Shown: positions 8,882-17,090 of the stretch, piece by piece
Position numbering within the stretch: position 1 is the first letter of the stretch
Layout of the letters: every line of letters starts with the position of its first letter
Assembly (NCBI GenBank): GCA_022708025.1
Contig: JAKIZM010000039.1
Span: 1-33,986, forward strand
Length of the DNA: 33,986 nt
Direction: 5' to 3'
Source: Bacteroidota bacterium
GTDB lineage: Bacteria > Bacteroidota > Ignavibacteria > Ignavibacteriales > Ignavibacteriaceae
Notes under the pieces: model-generated
What the model saw: only the letters and a program-made list of their open reading frames with translations
Databases searched by the model: none
What the model was told of the DNA's origin: nothing
Translations under genes and position numbers: made by a program

Positions 8882-9232
8882 ATGAGTAAAATAATTGTTT
8901 ATGAAAAACCAACCTGCACAACCTGCAGAAGGGTAGCAAAAGCATTTTCAGATCAGGGAATAGATTTTCAGAAAGTTAATTATTACATCGAACCGTTCAG
9001 TAAACCATTATTAAAATCTTTACTGAAAAAAATGAATATGAAGCCATTAGAACTGCTCAGAACAAAAGATGATGCGTACAAGAAATTAAAAAATAAGATA
9101 GGAAAACTAACTGATGATGAAATAATAGATCTTATGATAGAAAATCCTGATTTAATTCAAAGACCAATTGTTGAAAAAGGCAATAAGGCAATTCTTGCAA
9201 GACCACCTGAAAAAATAAAAGAGCTTTTTTGA
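8882..9232 (+). CDS. ArsC-family (glutaredoxin-type) arsenate reductase-like protein
   Basis: 116 aa, thioredoxin-fold ArsC/Spx family. The residues that act in plasmid R773 ArsC fall at the same numbers here: Cys12 in TCTTCRR, Arg60 in LLRTK, Arg94 in QRPIV and Arg107 in LARPPE. That supports real oxyanion (arsenate) reduction rather than Spx-type regulation. An extra Cys15 gives a CxxC pair that R773 ArsC lacks, so the resolving thiol may be internal. The protein is shorter than R773 ArsC (141 aa), missing the C-terminal tail. There is no arsR, arsB or acr3 nearby. It may be a stand-alone detoxifier or a YffB-like protein of unknown substrate. Ribosome site AAAGGA. It converges on the PPK2 gene with a 2-base gap. 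Confidence 0.82.
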   Translation: MSKIIVYEKPTCTTCRRVAKAFSDQGIDFQKVNYYIEPFSKPLLKSLLKKMNMKPLELLRTKDDAYKKLKNKIGKLTDDEIIDLMIENPDLIQRPIVEKGNKAILARPPEKIKELF

Positions 9233-9234
9233 AT

Positions 9235-10101
9235 TTAATCTTTTTCCTTAAGTAGGATTTCTTTGCATTTATTTAATTCAGTAAGCCATTCATCCGATAC
9301 CTTCGGATAATCCAGATTTAATTTTTCCAGAGTTTCAACAATTATTTCGCTTACAACTAATCGTGTAAACCATTTTTTATCAGCAGGAATCACATACCAG
9401 GGAGCATAGTCTTTACTTGTTGCATTGATTGCATCTTCATAGGCTTTGTGATATTCATTCCAATATTTTCTCTCATTAATATCATCAGCAGAAAATTTCC
9501 AGTGTTTTGCCGGATCTTCAATCCGTTTAAGAAATCTCTTCTTTTGTTCATCTTTGGAAATGTTTAAAAAGAATTTCAATACAACTGTTCCGTTCTCGTG
9601 AAGATATTTTTCAAAGTTATTTATTTGCTCATATCTTCTTTGCCAGATTTTATCATCTACAAGTTCTGATGGTAGTTGCTGGTACCTAATCAAGTTATGA
9701 ACTTTTACAACCAATACCTCTTCATAATGTGATCTGTTAAATATTCCGATTCTTCCTCTTTCAGGGAGTGCTTTATAAATTCTCCAAAGATAACCATGAT
9801 CAAGTTCTTCTTTTGATGGTTGTTTAAATGAATATACCTGAGTGCCTTGTGGATTAAGTCCACTCATAACATGCTTAATTGTACCATCTTTCCCGGCAGC
9901 ATCCATCGCCTGAAAAATAATCAGCAGCGAATATATATTTGAAGCATAAAGTTTATCCTGAAGCTCTCTCATATTTTCGATGTTCTTTTCCAGAAGTTTC
10001 GTCGCATCTTCCTTGGATTTTAAATCCAGGGTGTCATTTGTTGAATAATCAGAAAGTCTGATTTTTTTGCCGGGGCTGACCAGATAATTTGAAGTTTTCA
10101 T
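9235..10101 (-). CDS. ppk2: Polyphosphate kinase 2, class III-like (polyP:AMP/ADP phosphotransferase)
   Basis: 288 aa, the whole usual length of a one-domain PPK2. It transfers phosphate between polyphosphate and nucleotides, usually in the NMP/NDP-to-NTP direction. The Walker A-like motif is AMDAAGKDGT, the Walker B region is IFNRSHYEEVLV, and the lid and C-terminal signature are KHWKFSADD ... YAPWYVIPADKKW. In Walker B the residue after F is Asn where class I enzymes have Asp. Asn here and Glu two positions past Tyr are features I associate with class III enzymes, which phosphorylate both AMP and ADP (compare Meiothermus ruber PPK2). No ppk1 or ppx is in the window. It is likely an energy or phosphate-stress enzyme in the cytoplasm. 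Upstream is a 317-base divergent gap shared with the TPR gene. Confidence 0.92.
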   Translation of the reverse strand: MKTSNYLVSPGKKIRLSDYSTNDTLDLKSKEDATKLLEKNIENMRELQDKLYASNIYSLLIIFQAMDAAGKDGTIKHVMSGLNPQGTQVYSFKQPSKEELDHGYLWRIYKALPERGRIGIFNRSHYEEVLVVKVHNLIRYQQLPSELVDDKIWQRRYEQINNFEKYLHENGTVVLKFFLNISKDEQKKRFLKRIEDPAKHWKFSADDINERKYWNEYHKAYEDAINATSKDYAPWYVIPADKKWFTRLVVSEIIVETLEKLNLDYPKVSDEWLTELNKCKEILLKEKD

Positions 10102-10418
10102 AATAGACCTGTTTTAATAACTAACTTTTTGAGATTTTAAGCAAAATTAAAAAAAATATCGAAGCCGGGCTAAATATATCCAAATTATATACGATGATGC
10201 CAAAAGTGTCTTTTGAAGATATAATATTATTTTGTTTGATAATGAGACGTTAAAAATTTTTTACTAAAGCAATAATTACACGCTAAAATTGACAGAAAAT
10301 AAAAAATAATGTAATAATAGTATGTTTTGCTCTTCTAAATTTCACAACTTCATTGGCATAAGTGTTGCCAAAATTATATGGTTTTGTTAACAAAATATTA
10401 TAAACCCAGCGGACAAAA
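10102..10418. other. Divergent intergenic region between PPK2 and the TPR gene
   Basis: 317 bases without a supported gene. It must hold both divergent promoters. Visible structure: a TTGGCA/TGCCAA inverted repeat (10353-10371), a perfect 14-base palindrome (10382-10395), and a 12-base direct repeat TGACAGAAAATA at 10290-10301 and 10420-10431. The second copy is part of the TPR start region. I see no stable RNA fold or riboswitch consensus. Confidence 0.6.
10353..10395. promoter_or_regulatory. Two adjacent palindromes, candidate operator for the TPR gene
   Basis: TTGGCA (10353-10358) and TGCCAA (10366-10371) form a dyad with a 7-base spacer. Eleven bases on, TTTTGTTAACAAAA (10382-10395) is a perfect 14-base palindrome. 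The second ends 23 bases before the GTG start at 10419. Two dyads so close to one start suggest binding sites for a dimeric regulator; its identity is unknown. Confidence 0.4.
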
Positions 10419-11645
10419 GTGACAGAAAATATTAATAAAAGCATATCTGAAGTATTACCGGATTTTTTTAGTGACAAGCTGATTGCAGAATTCTTACATA
10501 TTTTCGAATCATCATTAAAAATCAAAGCAGATACAAAAGCATTTCAACAGAAAAGCCCACTTGATTTTCAAATTGAAGAAGGATTAAGCTACAGATCACA
10601 AATTGACCTGTTGGTTACGTTTGCCGAGAACAAAATTGAAAAAGAAAAATTCCTTTCCCTACTTCTTTATTTAGGTCAGGCATCAATTACAAATGGTGAA
10701 TTTCCGGCAGCTATAGATATCAATGAAAAGATTATAAATCTTACCAAAGATGATAGTGATATGACGAATCTTGCTGCAAACGCTCATCTTTTAATAGGAG
10801 AGATTTACAGCAGACAGGCGAGCTGGCAAAATTGCCTTGAGTCAATCAGTATTGCGATAAGTTTGCTCTCTTCTATAAATGATGTTAAAGGAGTTGCAAA
10901 GTGTGAAAATCTGCTTGGTACTGTTTATGGCGATCTTGGTAATATACAGAAAGCTATTGAGAATTTTGAATCGGCACTTGAAAAACTGAATGAAGAGCTG
11001 AATTATACCAATAAAGGAAAAATCGAAATAAATCTTGGTATTGTAAAAAGTATCAAAGGAATATATGATGAGGCTCTTGTTTACTTTAAACGGGCACTTA
11101 TTCATTATGAGAAAGTGGATGATAAAAAGCGGATTGCCGAAATTCACCAAAATATCGGAATGGTATATTTAAAAAAAGAAGAATATCAGCTTGCATTAAA
11201 TGAATTTGATGATAGTCTAGCTCTTGCACTTGAAACAAATTATCAGCAGCAGATTGGAATTGTTTATCTTAGCAAGGCATCAGTTTATTCAAGTTTAAAT
11301 GATTATTCTCTTGCAAATGCATTTGCAGATAAATCACTTGAAGTATCGCACAAACTCAATGATAAACTTACAATTGCGGATGTTTATAAAATTAAAGGCA
11401 TTATTCAGAAAAAAGTATCTAATTTCTTACTTGCTGAAAATTATCTTTTAACAAGTTTGCGTTTAAATACTGAAGCGGGCAATCAATTAAATCTTGCTGA
11501 GACGTATCAGGAATTGGGATTATTATATAAGCAGACTGGCAAGATGGAAGAAAGTAAAAAATATTTTAATCTTGCTTTGGAATACTTTAAGGAAATCAAT
11601 TCTGAAACAGATATTTCAACTATCCTGAAATTACTAAACGATTAA
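10419..11645 (+). CDS. TPR-repeat protein, GTG start
   Basis: 408 aa, soluble, no signal peptide. After a non-repeat head of about 100 residues, tetratricopeptide repeats run from about residue 110 to 395. They show the usual pattern at 36-40 residue steps, for example LLGTVYGDLGNIQKAIENFE, NLGIVKSIKGIYDEALVYF, NIGMVYLKKEEYQLALNEF and ELGLLYKQTGKMEESKKYF. These make a protein-binding superhelix of the kind found in Rap/PlcR-type and LGN-like regulators, but I see no effector domain, so its partner is unknown. The frame has a stop at 10401-10403 and no ATG until about residue 100, so GTG at 10419 is the only reasonable start. The upstream site is weak (AGCGGAC). Two palindromes precede it. Confidence 0.82.
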   Translation: MTENINKSISEVLPDFFSDKLIAEFLHIFESSLKIKADTKAFQQKSPLDFQIEEGLSYRSQIDLLVTFAENKIEKEKFLSLLLYLGQASITNGEFPAAIDINEKIINLTKDDSDMTNLAANAHLLIGEIYSRQASWQNCLESISIAISLLSSINDVKGVAKCENLLGTVYGDLGNIQKAIENFESALEKLNEELNYTNKGKIEINLGIVKSIKGIYDEALVYFKRALIHYEKVDDKKRIAEIHQNIGMVYLKKEEYQLALNEFDDSLALALETNYQQQIGIVYLSKASVYSSLNDYSLANAFADKSLEVSHKLNDKLTIADVYKIKGIIQKKVSNFLLAENYLLTSLRLNTEAGNQLNLAETYQELGLLYKQTGKMEESKKYFNLALEYFKEINSETDISTILKLLND

Positions 11646-11680
11646 AAAAAAGAGGCTGACACTCAAGACAGCCTCTTTAA
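11643..11680 (-). terminator. Strong rho-independent terminator, best read on the minus strand
   Basis: AAAGAGGCTG (11649-11658) and CAGCCTCTTT (11669-11678) form a perfect 10-bp stem with a 10-base loop. Read on the minus strand, the stem runs straight into a tract of about nine Ts, so it ends the Yip1/lipoprotein transcript. On the plus strand the T-run is only three, but the hairpin can also protect the end of the TPR message. Confidence 0.85.
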
Positions 11681-11703
11681 AAAACCAATCAGATAATTAT
11701 TAA

Positions 11704-12315
11704 TTATTTTAAATCGAAACCTTTTAAACTCTCAAGGCTGCCAAAACTCGGCAGTGCAATTGCAGCAACTACTAATCCTATAACGAAATAAACAATTATT
11801 GCAACTATAATAACTACTATCAGATAACCTATAAGTTTATCCTGTGGAGTATCTTTTACAATTTTTAATCCCAGATACATTAAATAAAGAGAATACAAAC
11901 CTAGTATTCCAAGAATTCCGAGAATCGGAATAATTCCAAAAATTCCTGCTATCCATACAGCAGTGTATGAATAAACAGAAACTTTTAGTGATGCATCCAT
12001 ATTTTTTGTAGAACCGAATGAAGGTGCCAGTGCATCAATAATAAATGCAATAACATAAACACCGGCGAGACTCAGAATATAATAAACGACTGCATATACC
12101 AAGCCGCTTGTAACAGGAACTTTGTATGATCCAAAAGGACCTAATGATATCCCGATTAAAGACTGACCGATAAAAGTTGCCACAACAGGAATCAAAGCAA
12201 GTATCATTGCATACTTTGTAAAAAGATCTGCTGTTGTAGTTTGCTCATTCTTAATTACTTCCCATTCAGTTTTAGGTGTAACAAGAATATTTTTAGCTCG
12301 TTCAACAAGATTCAT
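11704..12315 (-). CDS. Yip1-family integral membrane protein
   Basis: 203 aa. The N-terminal MNLVERAKNILVTPKTEW is the characteristic amphipathic start of bacterial Yip1/DUF1282 proteins. About five membrane spans follow (about residues 33-53, 68-92, 113-147 as one or two, and 160-188). Bacterial members have no established reaction; they are thought to be membrane organisers or stress-linked. The start is well supported by AGGAG seven bases upstream. It lies 44 bases after a lipoprotein gene on the same strand and is followed by a strong terminator, so the two form a two-gene operon. Confidence 0.85.
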   Translation of the reverse strand: MNLVERAKNILVTPKTEWEVIKNEQTTTADLFTKYAMILALIPVVATFIGQSLIGISLGPFGSYKVPVTSGLVYAVVYYILSLAGVYVIAFIIDALAPSFGSTKNMDASLKVSVYSYTAVWIAGIFGIIPILGILGILGLYSLYLMYLGLKIVKDTPQDKLIGYLIVVIIVAIIVYFVIGLVVAAIALPSFGSLESLKGFDLK

Positions 12316-12359
12316 ATTTTTCTCCTATAATTAGTTGTTTGATTCGGATATGTTACTGT

Positions 12360-12998
12360 TTATTGTTCAACTCCAAAATCTTTCCAGCTTTCAAGTTTAC
12401 CAAAGTCTATCATCTCTGCCGCAGCTTTGATCTCATTCATACTGACATGATATCCATTTGCCTCTACTACAAATCTTTTTGCTACAAGAACATTTAGCTC
12501 TCCGCTCTGATTCTCGTTATTATATTTTTCGAAAGCTTTGTTGCCCTTAAAGGTTATAGTTTTTTCATAACCTGATTCATCTTCTTTATCGATATCAACC
12601 ATATACCAGCCGTAAGCCGCTAAACCGGATATACCTGAGATATTTCCCAGGTCAGTAATTTTTAAATCAATTGACTTATCATTTCCCTCATTAGAATAAT
12701 CTGCATTTGCGGTAGAAACATTCATTCCCATTGTTCCGACTTTTTCACCTTCAATATTCGTTCTTTTTAAATTTGCAATTGCTTCGGGTAATAGAGCTTT
12801 CAGTTCTCTGAAATCTACAGGATTAACTTTTTTACCTTCTGTAAGCCCTTCTGATACTTCTTTCATTTTATCAGCGAACTCTTTAAGATCCTTGGGGTGA
12901 TTAGTAAGTTCGTCTGCCGGTGATTCTTTCTTTTCGCCGCAGCCAAAAAACAGTGATGCAGAAAAAACAAATACGATCAAATAAATACTTCGTTTCAT
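12360..12998 (-). CDS. Putative lipoprotein of unknown function
   Basis: 212 aa. A lipoprotein signal peptide (MKRSIYLIVFVFSASLFFGC) puts the lipidated Cys at residue 20, followed by a polar EKKESPADE linker. Residues ~35-60 are helical and charged. Residues ~75-190 look like a compact alpha/beta domain with aromatic Tyr/Trp-rich strands (LAAYGWYMVDID, GYEKTITFKGNKAFEKY). I do not recognise the family. AGGAG lies 5 bases before the ATG. It is the first gene of a pair with the Yip1 membrane protein, so both probably act at the envelope. Confidence 0.78.
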   Translation of the reverse strand: MKRSIYLIVFVFSASLFFGCGEKKESPADELTNHPKDLKEFADKMKEVSEGLTEGKKVNPVDFRELKALLPEAIANLKRTNIEGEKVGTMGMNVSTANADYSNEGNDKSIDLKITDLGNISGISGLAAYGWYMVDIDKEDESGYEKTITFKGNKAFEKYNNENQSGELNVLVAKRFVVEANGYHVSMNEIKAAAEMIDFGKLESWKDFGVEQ

Positions 12999-13224
12999 AA
13001 TAACTCCTGTTTAATCTAAAATTTTTCAGCCATTATTTATCGGACAAATTTATTATGTGATTGGTGGTGGAAAACTAAGAAAAATACTTTATCATCACAA
13101 TAAGTTTATCTGATTTTTAATTTTTCAAAGGTCAACAATTAACAATTTTAAAATGTAATCATTTAGTTATTTGTTGTTAAATTAAAGTTAGTAAAATTAT
13201 TTTTAAAATTTTTAAGAGTTTTAT

Positions 13225-13437
13225 ATGATAAGTAAAGAATTACTGAACATATTATGCTGTCCGGAAACCAAAGCGGATCTTATTCTTGATGGAAATACGT
13301 TGGTATCTGTTGATAAAAATACACGACGGAGATACAGAATTGAAGATGATATCCCGATAATGCTGATAGAAGAATCTGAACAGCTTAGTTTGGAAGAATG
13401 GACTAATATTATGAAAAAATATGGAAAAGAAGTTTAA
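13225..13437 (+). CDS. Trm112-like small protein with degenerate zinc site
   Basis: 70 aa, Trm112/UPF0434 (YcaR) fold: the opening SKELLNILCCPETKADL and the later YRIEDDIPIMLIEES are the family signature. Family members normally bind zinc through CPxC plus a second Cys pair. Here the motif reads CCPET and no later cysteine exists, so zinc is probably not bound. In eukaryotes Trm112 activates methyltransferases, and bacterial forms are suspected small partners. It is notable that the next gene, 86 bases on in the same direction, encodes an ICMT-like methyltransferase, but that link is only suggestive. The upstream ribosome site is weak. Confidence 0.82.
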   Translation: MISKELLNILCCPETKADLILDGNTLVSVDKNTRRRYRIEDDIPIMLIEESEQLSLEEWTNIMKKYGKEV

Positions 13438-13523
13438 TCTTTTATTTATAATACAGTAATAAAAGTTGAAGTCTCAAACAAGTAACAAAATTTAAAACAT
13501 CAGGAAAATAAATTTATCTGTAT

Positions 13524-14102
13524 ATGGATCCTATAAATATTATAATCGGTTTAAATATAATTGCTACTTTTAGTGCTAATATCAGCGCAGCAAAACAAGG
13601 AGTAAAAGAAAAAGTTGGTGTTTTTAAAGATAAACCTAAAACTTATCTTCAAACATTGCCGCTTTATTTATCAACTATAACTCTTGTTATACTGATCATC
13701 AGTTTATTTCAGGTTGGAACTCTTGAATACAAACCGGAAAACCAAACAATAAGAATATTGGGATTGATTTTTTATTTGGTCTTTTCCTGGGTTCAGATAT
13801 GGACTATCAAAACGCTTGGCGAAAATTATTCTCAGGATATTGCAATAAAAAAAGTTCATAAATTAATTACTAATGGTCCGTTTAAAATTGTAAGACATCC
13901 TCAATATTTATCCCAAATCTTGATGGATATCGGAGGAGCAGTTGCTACTTTGAGCTATATACTTGCGCCCATTGCACTGATACAAATTCCTTTTTTATTT
14001 ATGCGTGCTGCATTAGAAGATAAACTTCTTGAAAAACATTTTGGTGAAAGCTTTATTGTTTTTAAAAAGAAAACAGGGCAGATTTTTCCTTTTATCGGAT
14101 AG
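13524..14102 (+). CDS. Isoprenylcysteine carboxyl methyltransferase-like membrane protein
   Basis: 192 aa. About four membrane spans, with the family's C-terminal SAM-binding signature: ITNGPFKIVRHPQYLSQI (residues ~111-128), then RAALEDKLLEKHFGESF (~161-177) with the conserved Glu and Tyr/Phe region. Bacterial ICMT/PEMT relatives methylate small molecules, lipids or thiols, and the substrate cannot be read from sequence. The start ATG lacks a close ribosome site; an AGGAAAA lies ~18 bases up. The stop codon touches the start region of the amidase gene (TAGTG), so the pair is translationally coupled, and the Trm112-like gene precedes it. Confidence 0.8.
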   Translation: MDPINIIIGLNIIATFSANISAAKQGVKEKVGVFKDKPKTYLQTLPLYLSTITLVILIISLFQVGTLEYKPENQTIRILGLIFYLVFSWVQIWTIKTLGENYSQDIAIKKVHKLITNGPFKIVRHPQYLSQILMDIGGAVATLSYILAPIALIQIPFLFMRAALEDKLLEKHFGESFIVFKKKTGQIFPFIG

Positions 14103-14110
14103 TGTTTGTA

Positions 14111-15640
14111 ATGAGATTTTTTCTGATCACTTTAATAATTGGATTTTCCTTCCTGTCGTTTGGTCAGGATGGTAATAATGTTTTAATTGTTACAAATGAT
14201 GGAATGAAAAATATTCCCGCTTATATAAGAGAAAGCACAATTTATTTTTCTCTTAAAGATTTTGCAGATGCTCTTGCTATTAATTACTACTATAATGAAG
14301 ATGCTCAAAAAATAGAAATTAAGTCAGATAGATATTCATTAAAGGCTTCTGCAAGAAACCCGTTTTTTGTATTAACAGATAGAAGCACAACTACTCAATC
14401 AGTTATTCAGCTTCCAACATCAACATATCTTATAAGTAATAAAGTGTTTGTTCCTCTTAAGTACAGCTTGAACTCCTTATCCATTGCATATGGTAAAGAT
14501 TTATCATTTGAAGCACCTAATAAAATCGTGATAGGAAAAGTTAAAGATGAATCAATAACTACAGAAACCGCCGGAAATTTTAATATTAACGGAATTGTAC
14601 TTAATGAAAAGGCAAACGGAACTTTGATCAGGATAAAATCTAACAAAAGAATTCCTTCTTATCATAGTGCATTTAAGAATAATGTACTGATTCTTACATT
14701 CAGAAAAGTTAATGTTGATGCAGAGAAAGTCAGGTTTATTGGTGAAGAGGGAGTAGTAAAGAAAATTGAAGCAAAAAATGTTGGCAGCGATGCTGTTTTT
14801 GAAATAACAGTCAGTAAGGAATACACGACAAACGAAGTTATTAATATTGATAAAAGTAATGACCTTCAGATAACAATTCATAATAAGCTGTTCAAGAAAA
14901 GTGAAACGACTAACAGATTAAAAGATAAATGGGAATTTGATGTAATAGTAATAGATGCCGGACACGGAGGTAAAGATGCGGGCGCAATTGGAGTTAATGG
15001 CGCAAAGGAAAAAGATGTGAATCTTGCCATTGCTCTCAAGTTAGGAAAGCTAATAGAAGAGAATATGAAGGATGTAAAAGTTGTTTATACAAGAAAAACG
15101 GATACCTTTATTGATCTTTATAAGCGCGGTAAAATTGCAAATGAAAACAACGGAAAACTTTTTATCTCGATTCATTGTAATTCAACACCTAAAAAACCAA
15201 CCGATGCAAACGGATTTGAAGTTTATTTACTTCGCCCCGGCAAAACAAAAGAAGCTATAGCAATAGCTGAATTTGAAAACAGCGTTATCCAATACGAAGA
15301 AAATCCTAACAGGTATGAAAAATTAACTGATGAAAATTTTATTCTCGTAAGTATGGCTCACTCTTCTTATATGAAATACTCAGAAAAATTTGCTGAGTAT
15401 TTACACAAGGAATTTGACAAACATCCTGACTTGAATTCACGCGGTGTAAAACAAGCAGGATTTTATGTTCTGGTCGGTGCTTCAATGCCAAGCGTGCTTA
15501 TAGAAAGCGGATTTCTTTCAAACTCAAAGGATGCAAAACATTTAAGCACTGCTTCAGGTCAGCAGAAATTTGCTGAGTTTGTTTTTAACAGTATTAAGAA
15601 ATATCGTGAGAGTTATGAGCTTGAAATGCAAAGCGAATAA
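14111..15640 (+). CDS. N-acetylmuramoyl-L-alanine amidase (Amidase_3)
   Basis: 509 aa from the ATG at 14111; a GTG at 14102 in the same frame overlaps the previous stop. I prefer ATG because it directly begins the signal peptide RFFLITLIIGFSFLSFG. Domains: a copper-amine-oxidase-N-like/SLH-like beta segment (~25-145), an AMIN-like beta domain (~155-260) and the zinc amidase (~275-500). Catalytic residues, numbered from ATG: His285 in DAGHGG, Glu300 in GAKEKD, His355 in SIHCNS and Glu465 in LIESGFLSN. It cleaves the bond between MurNAc and L-Ala in peptidoglycan, in the periplasm, for cell separation or turnover. AmiC/AmiB-like enzymes normally need an EnvC/NlpD activator; none is nearby. It ends a likely three-gene operon. 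Confidence 0.92.
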   Translation: MRFFLITLIIGFSFLSFGQDGNNVLIVTNDGMKNIPAYIRESTIYFSLKDFADALAINYYYNEDAQKIEIKSDRYSLKASARNPFFVLTDRSTTTQSVIQLPTSTYLISNKVFVPLKYSLNSLSIAYGKDLSFEAPNKIVIGKVKDESITTETAGNFNINGIVLNEKANGTLIRIKSNKRIPSYHSAFKNNVLILTFRKVNVDAEKVRFIGEEGVVKKIEAKNVGSDAVFEITVSKEYTTNEVINIDKSNDLQITIHNKLFKKSETTNRLKDKWEFDVIVIDAGHGGKDAGAIGVNGAKEKDVNLAIALKLGKLIEENMKDVKVVYTRKTDTFIDLYKRGKIANENNGKLFISIHCNSTPKKPTDANGFEVYLLRPGKTKEAIAIAEFENSVIQYEENPNRYEKLTDENFILVSMAHSSYMKYSEKFAEYLHKEFDKHPDLNSRGVKQAGFYVLVGASMPSVLIESGFLSNSKDAKHLSTASGQQKFAEFVFNSIKKYRESYELEMQSE

Positions 15641-15765
15641 AATTATCATAGATTTTTGAAAGGGAATTTGTATAAATTCTGATTTAAGAAACTGTGTTTT
15701 ATATTTATTTAAAACTCAGAGTCCGACTGAAAAATTACATAGCAAATTTTAATGGAAATATCATC

Positions 15766-17088
15766 ATGAAGATATTTTTTCCAATCGCGTTTTTTGCTTC
15801 ATTAATCTTCTTGTTTAACTCCTGCCATACAGAAGTGGTTTTTCCGGGTCCTTCTCTTGGATTAGGATTAAGAGCTTATTCCTGTACTGAAATATGGATT
15901 GAAATTCAGGTTGGGAATAATGATAAAACTGCAAATATCTATCTGAAAAAGGATGGTCAAACCATTCAAATAATAAATATGGGGCAGTCAGACAGTGTAA
16001 TATATTTTGATGATTTGTTACCGAATACAAGCTATCAATTTGATGCTTTAACCTATGTTGATGGAAAAGAGTTAAACAGTAATCCTCTTATTTTTACAAC
16101 TTTAGATACAACCAGTCATAACTTAACCTGGCAGACATTTTCTTTTGGAAAGCATAACCTTAGTACCCTTTATGATGTATCCATAATTAATGAAAACAAC
16201 ATTTGGGCTGTTGGTGAGATTTATATGAATGATTCACTTGGCAATCCTGATCTGAAAATATATAATACGTTAAAATGGAATGGTTCTGATTGGGATATGT
16301 TAAGAATTCCATTTACTTATCAAGGTACGGATTATAATCCATTGCAATCTGTTTGTGCTTTTAGTGCTGATGATATCTGGCTCTGTGGAAATAATGTTAT
16401 CCATTGGAATGGCTCAGAATTTAAACCGGAAATAATTCCTTCCGGTATTTGGGGTTCGTATCAGATAAATAAAGTTTGGGGAAGAAGCAGTAGTGATTTG
16501 TATATTATCGGAAGCAAAGGCAGCATAGCTTACTTCAATGGTGTTAATTGGTCAAAAATTGAAAGCGGAACCACTTCAAATCTGATTGATATATGGGGTA
16601 CACAAGAAGGAAACACAATTTGGATATGCGGTGTTAACAATGATTATGGAATTTCAACATTACTTAAAATTAAAGACGGTATTTCTGAAATAATATTTGA
16701 AGGATCCAGCAACACTAAGAGCAATGGCTATTATGTGGGACCAGTAAGCAGTTTGTGGTCTGATAATGATTACAGAGTCTTCTTAATGAATTGGGGCGGA
16801 ATTTGTTTACAAAAAAACAGTGATAAACTGTTCTTAGAAAAACAAATTGCTGCCTTCAGTAACATGGGATTAGGAATGGACGGCTCATCATATAATAATG
16901 TTTTTACTTGTGGTCAGAAATTACTTGGTCATTGGAATGGTGTTAATCTTTCAGAGTATCAGGAACTGCAAACTCCGCAAAGAACATTAATGAGTATTAA
17001 TGTTAAGTCTGATATTATATGTTCAGTTGGTTTGGATTATAATGGTCCGGTTTATTCCAATGCTGTAATTATTTTAGGAAGGCAATAA
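15766..17088 (+). CDS. Lipoprotein with FN3-like domain and propeller-like repeats
   Basis: 440 aa from the ATG at 15766. The frame opens at 15694, but this ATG begins a good lipoprotein signal (MKIFFPIAFFASLIFLFNSC, Cys20). Residues ~30-110 look like a fibronectin-type-III or Ig domain ending in LIFTTLDTT. From ~115, short repeats with a W-x-V/C-G pattern recur about every 40-50 residues (NIWAVGEI, DIWLCGNN, DLYIIGSK, TIWICGVN) together with WNG motifs, as in bacterial six- or seven-blade propellers. It is probably a surface-exposed binding lipoprotein; the ligand is unknown. The ribosome site is weak. It converges on a TPM-domain gene with a 2-base gap. Confidence 0.78.
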   Translation: MKIFFPIAFFASLIFLFNSCHTEVVFPGPSLGLGLRAYSCTEIWIEIQVGNNDKTANIYLKKDGQTIQIINMGQSDSVIYFDDLLPNTSYQFDALTYVDGKELNSNPLIFTTLDTTSHNLTWQTFSFGKHNLSTLYDVSIINENNIWAVGEIYMNDSLGNPDLKIYNTLKWNGSDWDMLRIPFTYQGTDYNPLQSVCAFSADDIWLCGNNVIHWNGSEFKPEIIPSGIWGSYQINKVWGRSSSDLYIIGSKGSIAYFNGVNWSKIESGTTSNLIDIWGTQEGNTIWICGVNNDYGISTLLKIKDGISEIIFEGSSNTKSNGYYVGPVSSLWSDNDYRVFLMNWGGICLQKNSDKLFLEKQIAAFSNMGLGMDGSSYNNVFTCGQKLLGHWNGVNLSEYQELQTPQRTLMSINVKSDIICSVGLDYNGPVYSNAVIILGRQ

Positions 17089-17090
17089 GA

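Noticed and set aside
10842..11150. 102-codon minus-strand frame inside the TPR gene
   Set aside because: Antisense to a TPR coding region, low-complexity composition and no domain.
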